A stretch of DNA of 64,000 nt from assembly GCA_020636445.1 (NCBI GenBank), contig JACJXV010000001.1, positions 1 to 64,000 of the forward strand, given 5' to 3'. The DNA comes from Lewinellaceae bacterium (GTDB lineage: Bacteria > Bacteroidota > Bacteroidia > Chitinophagales > Saprospiraceae). Of the stretch, positions 17,894-25,225 are shown piece by piece. The position numbers and the translations under genes were made by a program. Each line of letters begins with the position of its first letter. The first letter of the stretch is position 1. The notes below the pieces were generated by a model, which was given only the letters and a program-made list of their open reading frames with translations, ran no database searches and was not told the DNA's origin.

Positions 17894-20191
17894 TCAATTC
17901 AACTTAAACGCACCTTTGAGGGTCTCCTCTGAATTCCCGCCAACAAAAACCTCGAAGTCCCCTGGTTCGGCAGCCCATTCCCGGTTGCCGGTAAAGAAGG
18001 CCAGATCTTTAGTAGTCAATGAAAACGTTAGCTGGCGGGATTCTCCGGGTCGCAGCAGCACCTTTTGGAATCCTTTGAGTTCCTTGACGGGGCGGGTAAC
18101 ACTCCCCACTAAATCACGCACATAAAGCTGGGCTACTTCCTCCCCTGCCCGGGAACCGGTATTCGTCAGGGTGACCTGTACCTGCAGCGTTTCACTGGGA
18201 TATATTTCACTGGCGCTAAGCTTCAATTCGGAATACTGAAAGTTGGTATAACTCAACCCATATCCAAACGGGTAAAGCGGTGTATTGGGGGCATCAGTAT
18301 AGTGCGACCAAAAAACGTTATTTTCGGAATTCACCGGCCGACCGGTACTTTTCCGATTGTAATAAATCGGTGCCTGACCGGTTGCCCGCGGAAATGATAT
18401 GGGCAATTTACCCGCCGGATTGTAATCCCCGAAAAGGACATCCGCAATGGAGTTGCCGGCCTGCGATCCCAGATGCCAGGCTTCCAGAATAGCGGGCGAA
18501 ACTTCCGCTACCCCCGGGATTGCCAGCGGCCGGCCATTCATCAGCACGACGACGACGCGTTTGTTGACTTTCAGGATTTCCCGCAACAGTTCCTCCTGCC
18601 TGCCCTTCAGGGTAATATCGACCTGGCTGCGCGCCTCCCCGGATTGCCAACAGTCTTCGCCAATGGCCATCACGACTATCTCGGCGTTCTTAGCCGCCTT
18701 AATGGCTGCCTTAAAGCCGGAGCCATCATCCTGGGCGAAGGTGAGATCCTGCACGAAGCTGCGCAGGCCAGTTGTCAATTTATACCCAGGTTCATAGACG
18801 ACCTTTACCCCAGGAGCCACCGCTGCCTGAATGCCTTCCAGCAGGGATACTGCAGAACCGGTTACGGCCTGCCCCCGCCAGCTGCCGAGTGGAACGTCCT
18901 TATCAGCCGCAAGGGCACCAATCACCGCGATTGACCCAGCATTTTTCGCCAACGGTAATAGTTGTCCTTCGTTTTTCAGTAGAACGATCGACTTACGCCC
19001 AACTTCCCGGGCAATAGCCACGTGTTCAGGAGCGCCTACATACTGCTTTTCCCGGGCTTCATCACAATAGCGATATGGATCATCAAAAAGACCCAGCAGG
19101 AATTTTACCCGCAAAATGCGCCGGGCGGCATCATCCACATAAGCCATCGGCACATTCCCGTCCCTAACGAGCTGTGCAAGCGTAGTGGTGTATGCACTGG
19201 ATTCCATATCCATATCACTTCCGCCCAAAGCGGCCAGGCGCGATGCTTCGCGTTTGTCTGCCGCTACGCCATGGGTGATCAATTCCCGAATCGACCCCCA
19301 ATCTGATACAACAAACCCCTGAAAGCCCCAGGCACCTTTCAGCAGATCGCGCTGTAAATAGGTGCTGGCCGTTGCTGGTACGCCACCAATCTCATTGAAG
19401 GCATTCATAAAGGTGGCAACCCCCGCCTCAGCAGCAGCTTTGAACGGCGGCAGCACGACATTCTGTAACGTATTCTCCGTGATTTCTACGGTATTGTATT
19501 CCCGGGCAGCCTCACCGAAGCCATAGGCGGCAAAGTGCTTGGCACAGGCGGCCAGGGTATTCGCCAAGGACAGATCAGGCCCCTGAAACCCCCGCACCCG
19601 GGCTACTGCTGCCTGTGCGCCCAAATAAGGATCCTCTCCAGCGCCTTCCATCACCCGGCCCCAACGGGCATCGCGGCTAACGTCCATCATGGGGGCAAAA
19701 GTCCAGTTTACGCCCGCTGCTGTCGCTTCTACAGCAGCGACGCGGGCTGATTTTTCCAGGACCTGCATATCCCAACTAGCCGTTTCGCCCAAAGGTATGG
19801 GCATCATGGTTTGGTAGCCATGAATGACGTCGTACCCAAATAACAAGGGGATTCCCAGGCGACTATTGTTAACTGCCAATTGCTGGATTTCCCGGGTGTT
19901 TTTAACGCCAAGAACATTTAACATTGCCCCTACTTCCCCTTTGCGGATTTGCTGATACTTGATAGCGTCACCCCCGCTCTGCGGTGCCGGACCCGTCACG
20001 TCCCAACTCCCATTATATTGATTCATTTGGCCGATCTTCTCCTCCAGCGTCATAAGTCGAAGCAGCGAATCAATCTTCTTTTCTATTCGAGCATCCGTAG
20101 CCATCGGCGTAAAGGTCTGTCCACAAGCTTGCGGAACAATCCATAGCGTCATGGCGATCCCAATAGCTATTATACTCAAATTCCATTTCAT
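17894..20191 (-). CDS. GH3 beta-glucosidase (BglX-like), exported
   Basis: Glycoside hydrolase family 3 enzyme, about 765 residues, expected to release glucose from beta-gluco-oligosaccharides in the periplasm. It has a signal peptide (MKWNLSIIAIGIAMTLW), the N-terminal barrel with the nucleophile motif GFVVSDWGS, the C-terminal sandwich with the acid/base region GEDCWQSGEARSQ, and a fibronectin-III-like tail. The ATG at 20191 is chosen because the signal peptide begins there; the frame is open to 20320 but that part is not protein-like. It resembles the GH3 at 28267-30507 closely in motif order, suggesting paralogues. It has its own transcription unit. Confidence 0.92.
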   Translation of the reverse strand: MKWNLSIIAIGIAMTLWIVPQACGQTFTPMATDARIEKKIDSLLRLMTLEEKIGQMNQYNGSWDVTGPAPQSGGDAIKYQQIRKGEVGAMLNVLGVKNTREIQQLAVNNSRLGIPLLFGYDVIHGYQTMMPIPLGETASWDMQVLEKSARVAAVEATAAGVNWTFAPMMDVSRDARWGRVMEGAGEDPYLGAQAAVARVRGFQGPDLSLANTLAACAKHFAAYGFGEAAREYNTVEITENTLQNVVLPPFKAAAEAGVATFMNAFNEIGGVPATASTYLQRDLLKGAWGFQGFVVSDWGSIRELITHGVAADKREASRLAALGGSDMDMESSAYTTTLAQLVRDGNVPMAYVDDAARRILRVKFLLGLFDDPYRYCDEAREKQYVGAPEHVAIAREVGRKSIVLLKNEGQLLPLAKNAGSIAVIGALAADKDVPLGSWRGQAVTGSAVSLLEGIQAAVAPGVKVVYEPGYKLTTGLRSFVQDLTFAQDDGSGFKAAIKAAKNAEIVVMAIGEDCWQSGEARSQVDITLKGRQEELLREILKVNKRVVVVLMNGRPLAIPGVAEVSPAILEAWHLGSQAGNSIADVLFGDYNPAGKLPISFPRATGQAPIYYNRKSTGRPVNSENNVFWSHYTDAPNTPLYPFGYGLSYTNFQYSELKLSASEIYPSETLQVQVTLTNTGSRAGEEVAQLYVRDLVGSVTRPVKELKGFQKVLLRPGESRQLTFSLTTKDLAFFTGNREWAAEPGDFEVFVGGNSEETLKGAFKLN

Positions 20192-20470
20192 AAAATCTCT
20201 GTTTTCAGTCTGATAAAGGAGGCGGGGTATGAACGATCCCCTTCGGTTTCGGGAATGGCAATAATAATGAATATTCCTGGATAGGGAACACACACCGTAA
20301 AACCTTCGCGAATATATCAAACCACTGTTTTAATTTTGCCCTTCTTGGACAAATTCCGTGGTCGAGCTAAAATGGAGCGTAAAAGCGACCTATGAAAGCG
20401 CTGCGTTTCATTTTTGATCGACTCCAAAACACGGAATTTGCCAAAGAACTAATTTTGCAAAAAGAACCCA

Positions 20471-20827
20471 ATGCTGGCCAAAATAACCGGAGCTCCCTAT
20501 TTCGCCGTCATCTTTACCTCCAAAAGGCCTCTAAATCAGGAGGATGGTTATGATGAAATGGCTGACCGTATGGTGGCGCTTAGTGCTACCCAACCTGGAT
20601 TTTTAGGGATTGAAAGCTGGCGTAATGCAGAGGGCTACGGCGTGACAATTTCCTATTGGCGCGATCTGGAAGCGATTCAGCAATGGAAAAAACACCCGGA
20701 ACACCTTCCCGCCCAGGCCCGCGGCCGCAAGGAGTGGTATGAACAATATTACCTCCGGGTTTGTAAAGTAGACTATGATTACGCTTTCCCATCGATCGCC
20801 AATGATTCGATATCCCTCGCTGAATAG
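20471..20827 (+). CDS. Antibiotic biosynthesis monooxygenase (ABM) domain protein
   Basis: A 118-residue single-domain protein of the dimeric alpha/beta-barrel (ABM) type. The family pattern is visible: FAVIFTSKR at the first strand, ADRMVALSATQPGFLGIES in the middle and VTISYWRDLEAIQQWKKHPEH near the end. Such proteins range from heme-degrading to quinone-modifying oxygenases or have no known activity; the substrate cannot be read from the sequence. It is followed after 46 bases by the SET-domain gene and may share its transcript. A TAATTTTG promoter-like word lies 133 bases upstream at 20331-20338. Confidence 0.85.
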   Translation: MLAKITGAPYFAVIFTSKRPLNQEDGYDEMADRMVALSATQPGFLGIESWRNAEGYGVTISYWRDLEAIQQWKKHPEHLPAQARGRKEWYEQYYLRVCKVDYDYAFPSIANDSISLAE

Positions 20828-20873
20828 GCGATTTCACATAACCAGCCAACCATTCTCGCCGAACTGACCACCC

Positions 20874-21278
20874 ATGATGCTACAACGCTTACCTTTCGTT
20901 TATTTCGGTCCCAGCCAACTGGGAGGACGCGGTGTTTTCACCAGCGAACCCATCCCTGCCGGATCCCTGATTGAGGTTTGTCCGGTCATCGTACTTTCCC
21001 CCGAAGATTTACCGGTCATTCACAAAACGCGGCTACACGATTATTACTTCTTATGGGGTGAGGAGGATGAATGCTGCGCTATTGCCCTGGGGTTTGGCTC
21101 GCTTTACAACCACGCCTATACGCCCAATGCCCGTTACTGGATTGACCTGGATCAGGAAACCATTGATATCTACGCCGAGCGCGATATCGAAGCGGGGGAA
21201 GAAATCACGGTGACCTATAATGGGGATCCGGAAGATAAAGACCCGGTATGGTTCGACAAGCCTGACGAAAAGCGCTAA
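20874..21278 (+). CDS. SET domain-containing protein (putative lysine methyltransferase)
   Basis: The 134-residue product is essentially one SET domain: GGRGVFTSEPIPAGSLIEVCP at the start, NHAYTPNARY in the position of the SAM-binding NHS/C motif, and ERDIEAGEEITVTYNG at the end including the conserved Tyr. There is no post-SET cysteine cluster. SET proteins methylate lysines using SAM; the bacterial target is unknown. Tandem ATGs at 20874/20877 give equivalent starts. It lies 10 bases before the patatin gene, so the two are probably co-transcribed. Confidence 0.88.
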   Translation: MMLQRLPFVYFGPSQLGGRGVFTSEPIPAGSLIEVCPVIVLSPEDLPVIHKTRLHDYYFLWGEEDECCAIALGFGSLYNHAYTPNARYWIDLDQETIDIYAERDIEAGEEITVTYNGDPEDKDPVWFDKPDEKR

Positions 21279-21288
21279 TCACAGTTAG

Positions 21289-22107
21289 ATGAAAAAAGCT
21301 CCGGAGACTATTACGCTGGCACTATCCGGCGGCGGTGGCCGTGGGGCCTACCAGCTGGGAGTCTGGAGAGCACTGGAAGAAATAGGCTATTGGTCCAGGG
21401 TTCAGGCGATAGCCGGCACCTCCATCGGAGCTATTAACGGCGCGCTGATGTTGTGCCAGCCTCGGGAAGCGGTTGAAGCCCTATGGGCATCGATAACTCC
21501 TGGCCGCGTTTTTCAAAACCTGCCGGATAGTCGAAAATCCCTAAAGGGTAGCGATTGGCTCCGCCTGGGGCAGGAATCGCTGCGGGGCGGGATTGACATC
21601 ACGCCGCTATATCAGATCATCCAGGAGAACCTGGATGAAGCCAAAATCCGGCAGGGAGAACGAAGCTTTGGGCTTACCGCTTACAACCGCAGCCAGCGGC
21701 GCGGAGTCAACTACTCCCTCGCTGATATTCCACCAGGGTTACTGGGTGATTATATCCTCGCCAGTGCCAGCTTCCCAGTGTTCAAACCTTATGATATTCA
21801 GGGAGAACGTTATCTCGATGGCGGCTTGTTTGATGTGCTGCCCATCCAATTGGCCTTAGACCTTGCTCCCACAGCCGACTTGATTCTGGCGGTGGATATC
21901 ACGGCTTCCGCCCACTGGATTCCGCGTTACCGGCAGCTCCAGCGTACATTAGGGAATCGGCTTATCATCCTGCACCCTTCCCGTACCCTGCCCTCCCCGG
22001 CCCGGTTCGGGGAACAGATTTTCCGACAACAATGGGAATTGGGTTATCGCGATACGCTGGTGCTGTGGGAGAATGTGTTCTCCAGTGGGAGGGGCTACGA
22101 TAACTAA
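21289..22107 (+). CDS. Patatin-like phospholipase (RssA-like)
   Basis: Serine lipid acyl hydrolase of the patatin family, 272 residues. It shows the oxyanion loop SGGGGRGAYQ (13-22), the nucleophile elbow GTSIG with Ser45, and the catalytic Asp177 in the DGG motif, so the Ser-Asp dyad is complete. No signal peptide is visible, so it is likely cytosolic. The stop codon lies inside the 5' arm of a 16-bp perfect hairpin. The gene follows the SET-domain gene by 10 bases. Confidence 0.92.
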   Translation: MKKAPETITLALSGGGGRGAYQLGVWRALEEIGYWSRVQAIAGTSIGAINGALMLCQPREAVEALWASITPGRVFQNLPDSRKSLKGSDWLRLGQESLRGGIDITPLYQIIQENLDEAKIRQGERSFGLTAYNRSQRRGVNYSLADIPPGLLGDYILASASFPVFKPYDIQGERYLDGGLFDVLPIQLALDLAPTADLILAVDITASAHWIPRYRQLQRTLGNRLIILHPSRTLPSPARFGEQIFRQQWELGYRDTLVLWENVFSSGRGYDN

Positions 22108-22130
22108 ACTTTGGAAGTTTAGTTATCGTA
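22096..22130 (+). terminator. Perfect 16-bp hairpin overlapping the patatin stop codon
   Basis: Arms 22096-22111 and 22115-22130 are exact reverse complements with a 3-base loop TGG. The patatin stop TAA (22105-22107) lies in the left arm. Only AATTTGG follows, not a T-run, so simple intrinsic termination is uncertain; protection of the mRNA 3' end is an alternative. Confidence 0.55.
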
Positions 22131-22163
22131 ATTTGGAATTTGGAAATTGGCAATTAGCGGTAC

Positions 22164-22225
22164 CACTGTTCGCAGGAATCTTCAGATTCTAAGCGGAGTA
22201 TTGGCCGGTCTTCAGACCGCAGGGA
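22164..22225 (+). repeat. 62-bp interspersed double-hairpin element, copy 1
   Basis: Begins CACTGTTCGCAG and contains two mini-hairpins, GAATC-TTCA-GATTC and CGGTC-TTCA-GACCG, separated by CGGAGTATTGGC. By eye it matches 54 of 62 bases of the minus strand at 43700-43761. It lies between the patatin gene and the convergent serine hydrolase gene. Confidence 0.7.
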
Positions 22226-22292
22226 GGAGCCAAGCAGTGCTTGTCTGAACACGGCTTTCTGCCTTTGGTCCCGGTCCAAAAGATTTACCCAC

Positions 22293-23396
22293 TCAATCCA
22301 GGTGCTTGTTTTTCCGCAGCCAGTTAGTAATAAAATCCGTTATCGCGGGGATATCTTTGGGGGTATTGCAGAGAATAACGAAGAAGATCTTTTTTTCCGG
22401 AATGGTCACGTAGTTACAACGAAAACCGCCCTGTGACCCTGTATGTCCTACCGTTTTAAGCCCTTCTTCAGTTTGGCCGATAAACCACGACCATCCGATC
22501 GCCGGAGGAGTTTCGCTGGCCCAGTTGGGAAATGTCTTCACCGTCTGTGCATCCTCATTTTTTACCGAACTGAGAAACCGGCCTTGCCGCAAGGCTTTTT
22601 CGTAGCGAATCAATTCATCTGCCGAACTCCATACACCACCATTGCCTGCAGCAGCAAAAGTAGGTTCTTCCCCATAATCGTCTTCTACGTAAACCAGCCC
22701 AACTTTCTGGTATCCGTGGACCACTCCGCCGGAAGGAAAGGGTCCGTCAGTAATCAGGCTTTTAATCATCCCCGCCGGCCTAAAAATATTTTGCGTCACG
22801 AATTCCTGCCATTTCATGCCACTGACTTGCTCGACGATCAGTGCCAATCCATTGTACGCCGGGTTGGAGTAATCAAACTGCGCCCCCGGTTCAAACAATA
22901 GCGAATCGACCGCCAACTCCGGAGCCCAATTTTCCTGATCTTTTGCGGTGAGATAAAACACCGAATCGGCACTTACATTTCGATTATCAGGTAACCCGGA
23001 GGTATGCGTAAGCAAGTGTTTGATCTTTACCTTGCGCCCTATTTCGGGGTTTTTAAAATCCGGAAAGTATTTAATCAGACTATCTTCGACGGAAAGTTGT
23101 CCGCGGCTTTGTAAAATTAAAATAGCATTGGCCACAAACGTTTTACTGATAGACCCCAGATTGAAGAGCGACCGGATATTGAGCCGCTCACCGGTTTCGA
23201 TATCCGCCAGACCATACGCCTGGGAAAACAGGGTACTATCATCCTTTCGCACCATGATCACTCCCCCGGGAACTTCCGGCGGAAACTGGGTTTGTAAGTA
23301 CGTATCTAACTCCGTCTGTGGATCAACCGAAGGCTTTTCCTGACAGGCAAACAATCCACAAATCAGTAATCCCAGAAACCAAGCTGATAAACGCAT
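22293..23396 (-). CDS. Serine hydrolase, class C beta-lactamase family lipoprotein
   Basis: A 367-residue protein of the beta-lactamase/DD-peptidase-like family. It has a lipoprotein signal peptide with lipobox GLFAC (Cys18). The active-site SxxK is SISK (Ser82, Lys85), the YxN motif is YSN in QFDYSNPAYNG, and HTG occurs in VGHTGSQGG. Members include esterases, D-aminopeptidases and penicillin-binding relatives, so the substrate is open. It lies 308 bases downstream of susD on the same strand, but a hairpin and repeats separate them, so it is probably not part of the PUL transcript. Confidence 0.88.
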   Translation of the reverse strand: MRLSAWFLGLLICGLFACQEKPSVDPQTELDTYLQTQFPPEVPGGVIMVRKDDSTLFSQAYGLADIETGERLNIRSLFNLGSISKTFVANAILILQSRGQLSVEDSLIKYFPDFKNPEIGRKVKIKHLLTHTSGLPDNRNVSADSVFYLTAKDQENWAPELAVDSLLFEPGAQFDYSNPAYNGLALIVEQVSGMKWQEFVTQNIFRPAGMIKSLITDGPFPSGGVVHGYQKVGLVYVEDDYGEEPTFAAAGNGGVWSSADELIRYEKALRQGRFLSSVKNEDAQTVKTFPNWASETPPAIGWSWFIGQTEEGLKTVGHTGSQGGFRCNYVTIPEKKIFFVILCNTPKDIPAITDFITNWLRKNKHLD

Positions 23397-23476
23397 ACCG
23401 AAAGGTTGAAGGCGGTGAATAAAGGCCTAAAATAAACATAATTACCGCAAATTGGCGCGTTGGGAGTTAGCATGTT

Positions 23477-23504
23477 GCAGTGAGCAGTGAGCAGTGGGCA
23501 GTTA
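23477..23504 (+). repeat. 7-bp-phased patch: GCAGTGA, GCAGTGA, GCAGTGG, GCAGTTA
   Basis: Four consecutive heptamers sharing the GCAGT core, in strict 7-base register, followed by a run of seven A. Same family as patches at 38534, 43595, 46045, 48102 and 55005. Confidence 0.85.
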
Positions 23505-23635
23505 AAAAAATAAACCCCATAAACCGAGTGAGTAACGCGAACGGTATAAACTTAGCGAAGCGGTATAAACCAAGTGAGCGACAGCGAACGGCATAATAAG
23601 CACCTACCAAGGGCTATCGTTCTCTGCAAAATAGT

Positions 23636-23673
23636 ATCGCCACCCCGGCAACCTTTGCTGGCAGGATGGCGAT
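23636..23673 (-). terminator. Hairpin downstream of susD
   Basis: Arms ATCGCCA (23636-23642) and TGGCGAT (23667-23673) enclose a second stem, CCGGCA/TGCTGG. It begins 32 bases after the susD stop and is followed on the minus strand by ACTATTTTG. A plausible end to the PUL transcript. Confidence 0.45.
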
Positions 23674-23704
23674 GCGCTATAAACAATGAATTGTCGTCTT
23701 TGCC

Positions 23705-25219
23705 TTAATACATCGGGTTCTGGGTAATGAGTCCGTTGCTTAAGTCAATTTCTGTTTGGGGAATCGGGAATAACTCATGTTTGCCAACAATGAAGTTTTT
23801 ACCCAGCGCTTTCATACGGGTAGCCGCCTGGCCGGTGCGTACCAAATCAAACCAGCGTTGCTGTTCCATGGCTAGTTCCACCCGCCGTTCGCGCCAGATG
23901 CGCTCCCGCAGGGCTGTTTTATCGGTGGTTGTAACATCCGGCAAAACGGTAGTCCGCGTACCGCGGGCCCGTTTACGCACGGCGTTTAACTGAACCAGGG
24001 CTTCCTGCGGTTTTCCATTTTCATTGAGTGCTTCGGCAGCAATCAACAAAACATCGGCATAGCGCAACACGCGAATATTGCTGGGGCCATTATCCTGTAA
24101 GCCAGGGTGAGCCGGGGTCCAGGCTTTTTGGTTATAGCGCTCATTATCCATCGAAGGATTATCCTCGACTACGGCTGAGCCATCGGGCAGGATCTCGCCT
24201 ACATATAGTATGGTAGCATCCCGGCGGGGATCACCAGGCTCGAAGGCCCGGATTAAGTCATCGGAAGGCAAGTTAAAGCCCCACCCTAAATTCGGACTAC
24301 CCCGAACACCCTGCACCATATTCCAGGGTGTCGCGCCGGCATAGGAGGCCTCCAATGCCGTTGCCTGAATTTCAAATACCGACTCGCTGGAGTTTTCGCC
24401 TTCCGGCAGGAAAATCTTTCCGTAATCCGCCAGGAGGTTGTATTCCTTGGAGTTGATCACTTCCAGAGCGTACTTTTCCGCATTCGGGTAATCCTTCATC
24501 GTCAGGTACACCTTGGCCAACATTCCCCGGGCAGCTCCTTTCGTGGCCCGGCCCAAATCCGCAGGTGAGTACTTTGATTTTTCGGGTAGAGCCGCAATAG
24601 CTTCCTGTAAGTCCTTGACAATTTGCTGGTAAACCTCCGCAGCCGGGGTTCGGGTACGGCTGTAAAACTCATCCTGGGTCAGCGGCTGAGTAATCAAAGG
24701 GACATCCCCAAACCAGCGTACCAAGTTGAAATAGAGGTATCCCCGCAGGAACTTTGCCTCTCCCAACAGGCGCTGCCGTAATGGTTCGTTTATTTCAGGT
24801 ACCCGGGGTATGCCATCAATGGCAATATTAGCCCGGAAAATCCCGTGGTAATACCCTCGCCACGACAGACGCACTTCCTCCGGAAAACGTGCATCAAAGG
24901 TGAAATCATCAAAAGCAATAATCCGTTCCGCATCGGCCGGAAAACTCCCCTTGGTAGCATCATCCGAAATAATATCCGTCATGGCCAGGCTGGGGAAAGA
25001 GGTAAAATCCCAATTGCGTAGTTGGTTGTAGATCGCATTGACCGACCACACGGCATGGTCTGAGGTCTGAAAAAAGTTATTGGCGTTGATAACACCCTGT
25101 GGTTTTACGGATAAAAAATCTTCACCACAGGAAACACTGCCCAAGAGTAGCGCCGCCAGAATTACAGGTCGCAGGCCTTGATATACGATACTTATTCTCC
25201 TTTTCATAGATGTTGTCAT
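23705..25219 (-). CDS. SusD/RagB family outer-membrane glycan-binding lipoprotein
   Basis: Surface lipoprotein that forms the lid of the SusC transporter and captures glycan. The 504-residue product has a lipoprotein signal ending at LLLGSVSC (Cys31), the SusD-like start GEDFLSVKPQGVINANNFFQT, TPR-like helices (AEKYALEVINSKEYNLL) and the RagB C-terminal pattern with LNAVRKRARG, RERIWRERRVELAMEQQRWFD and a final LFPIPQTEIDLS. The start at 25219 is 6 bases after susC; ATG at 25207 is an equal alternative. The pairing with SusC marks the PUL. Confidence 0.95.
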   Translation of the reverse strand: MTTSMKRRISIVYQGLRPVILAALLLGSVSCGEDFLSVKPQGVINANNFFQTSDHAVWSVNAIYNQLRNWDFTSFPSLAMTDIISDDATKGSFPADAERIIAFDDFTFDARFPEEVRLSWRGYYHGIFRANIAIDGIPRVPEINEPLRQRLLGEAKFLRGYLYFNLVRWFGDVPLITQPLTQDEFYSRTRTPAAEVYQQIVKDLQEAIAALPEKSKYSPADLGRATKGAARGMLAKVYLTMKDYPNAEKYALEVINSKEYNLLADYGKIFLPEGENSSESVFEIQATALEASYAGATPWNMVQGVRGSPNLGWGFNLPSDDLIRAFEPGDPRRDATILYVGEILPDGSAVVEDNPSMDNERYNQKAWTPAHPGLQDNGPSNIRVLRYADVLLIAAEALNENGKPQEALVQLNAVRKRARGTRTTVLPDVTTTDKTALRERIWRERRVELAMEQQRWFDLVRTGQAATRMKALGKNFIVGKHELFPIPQTEIDLSNGLITQNPMY

Positions 25220-25225
25220 TTTGAA

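Larger units (their letters stand above)
23397..23704. other. 308-base repeat-rich gap between susD and serine hydrolase
   Basis: Holds a 7-bp-phased patch (23477-23504), a degenerate tract with recurring GGTATAAAC and CATAAACC words (about 23519-23595) and a hairpin near the susD end. No coding potential seen. Confidence 0.6.
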
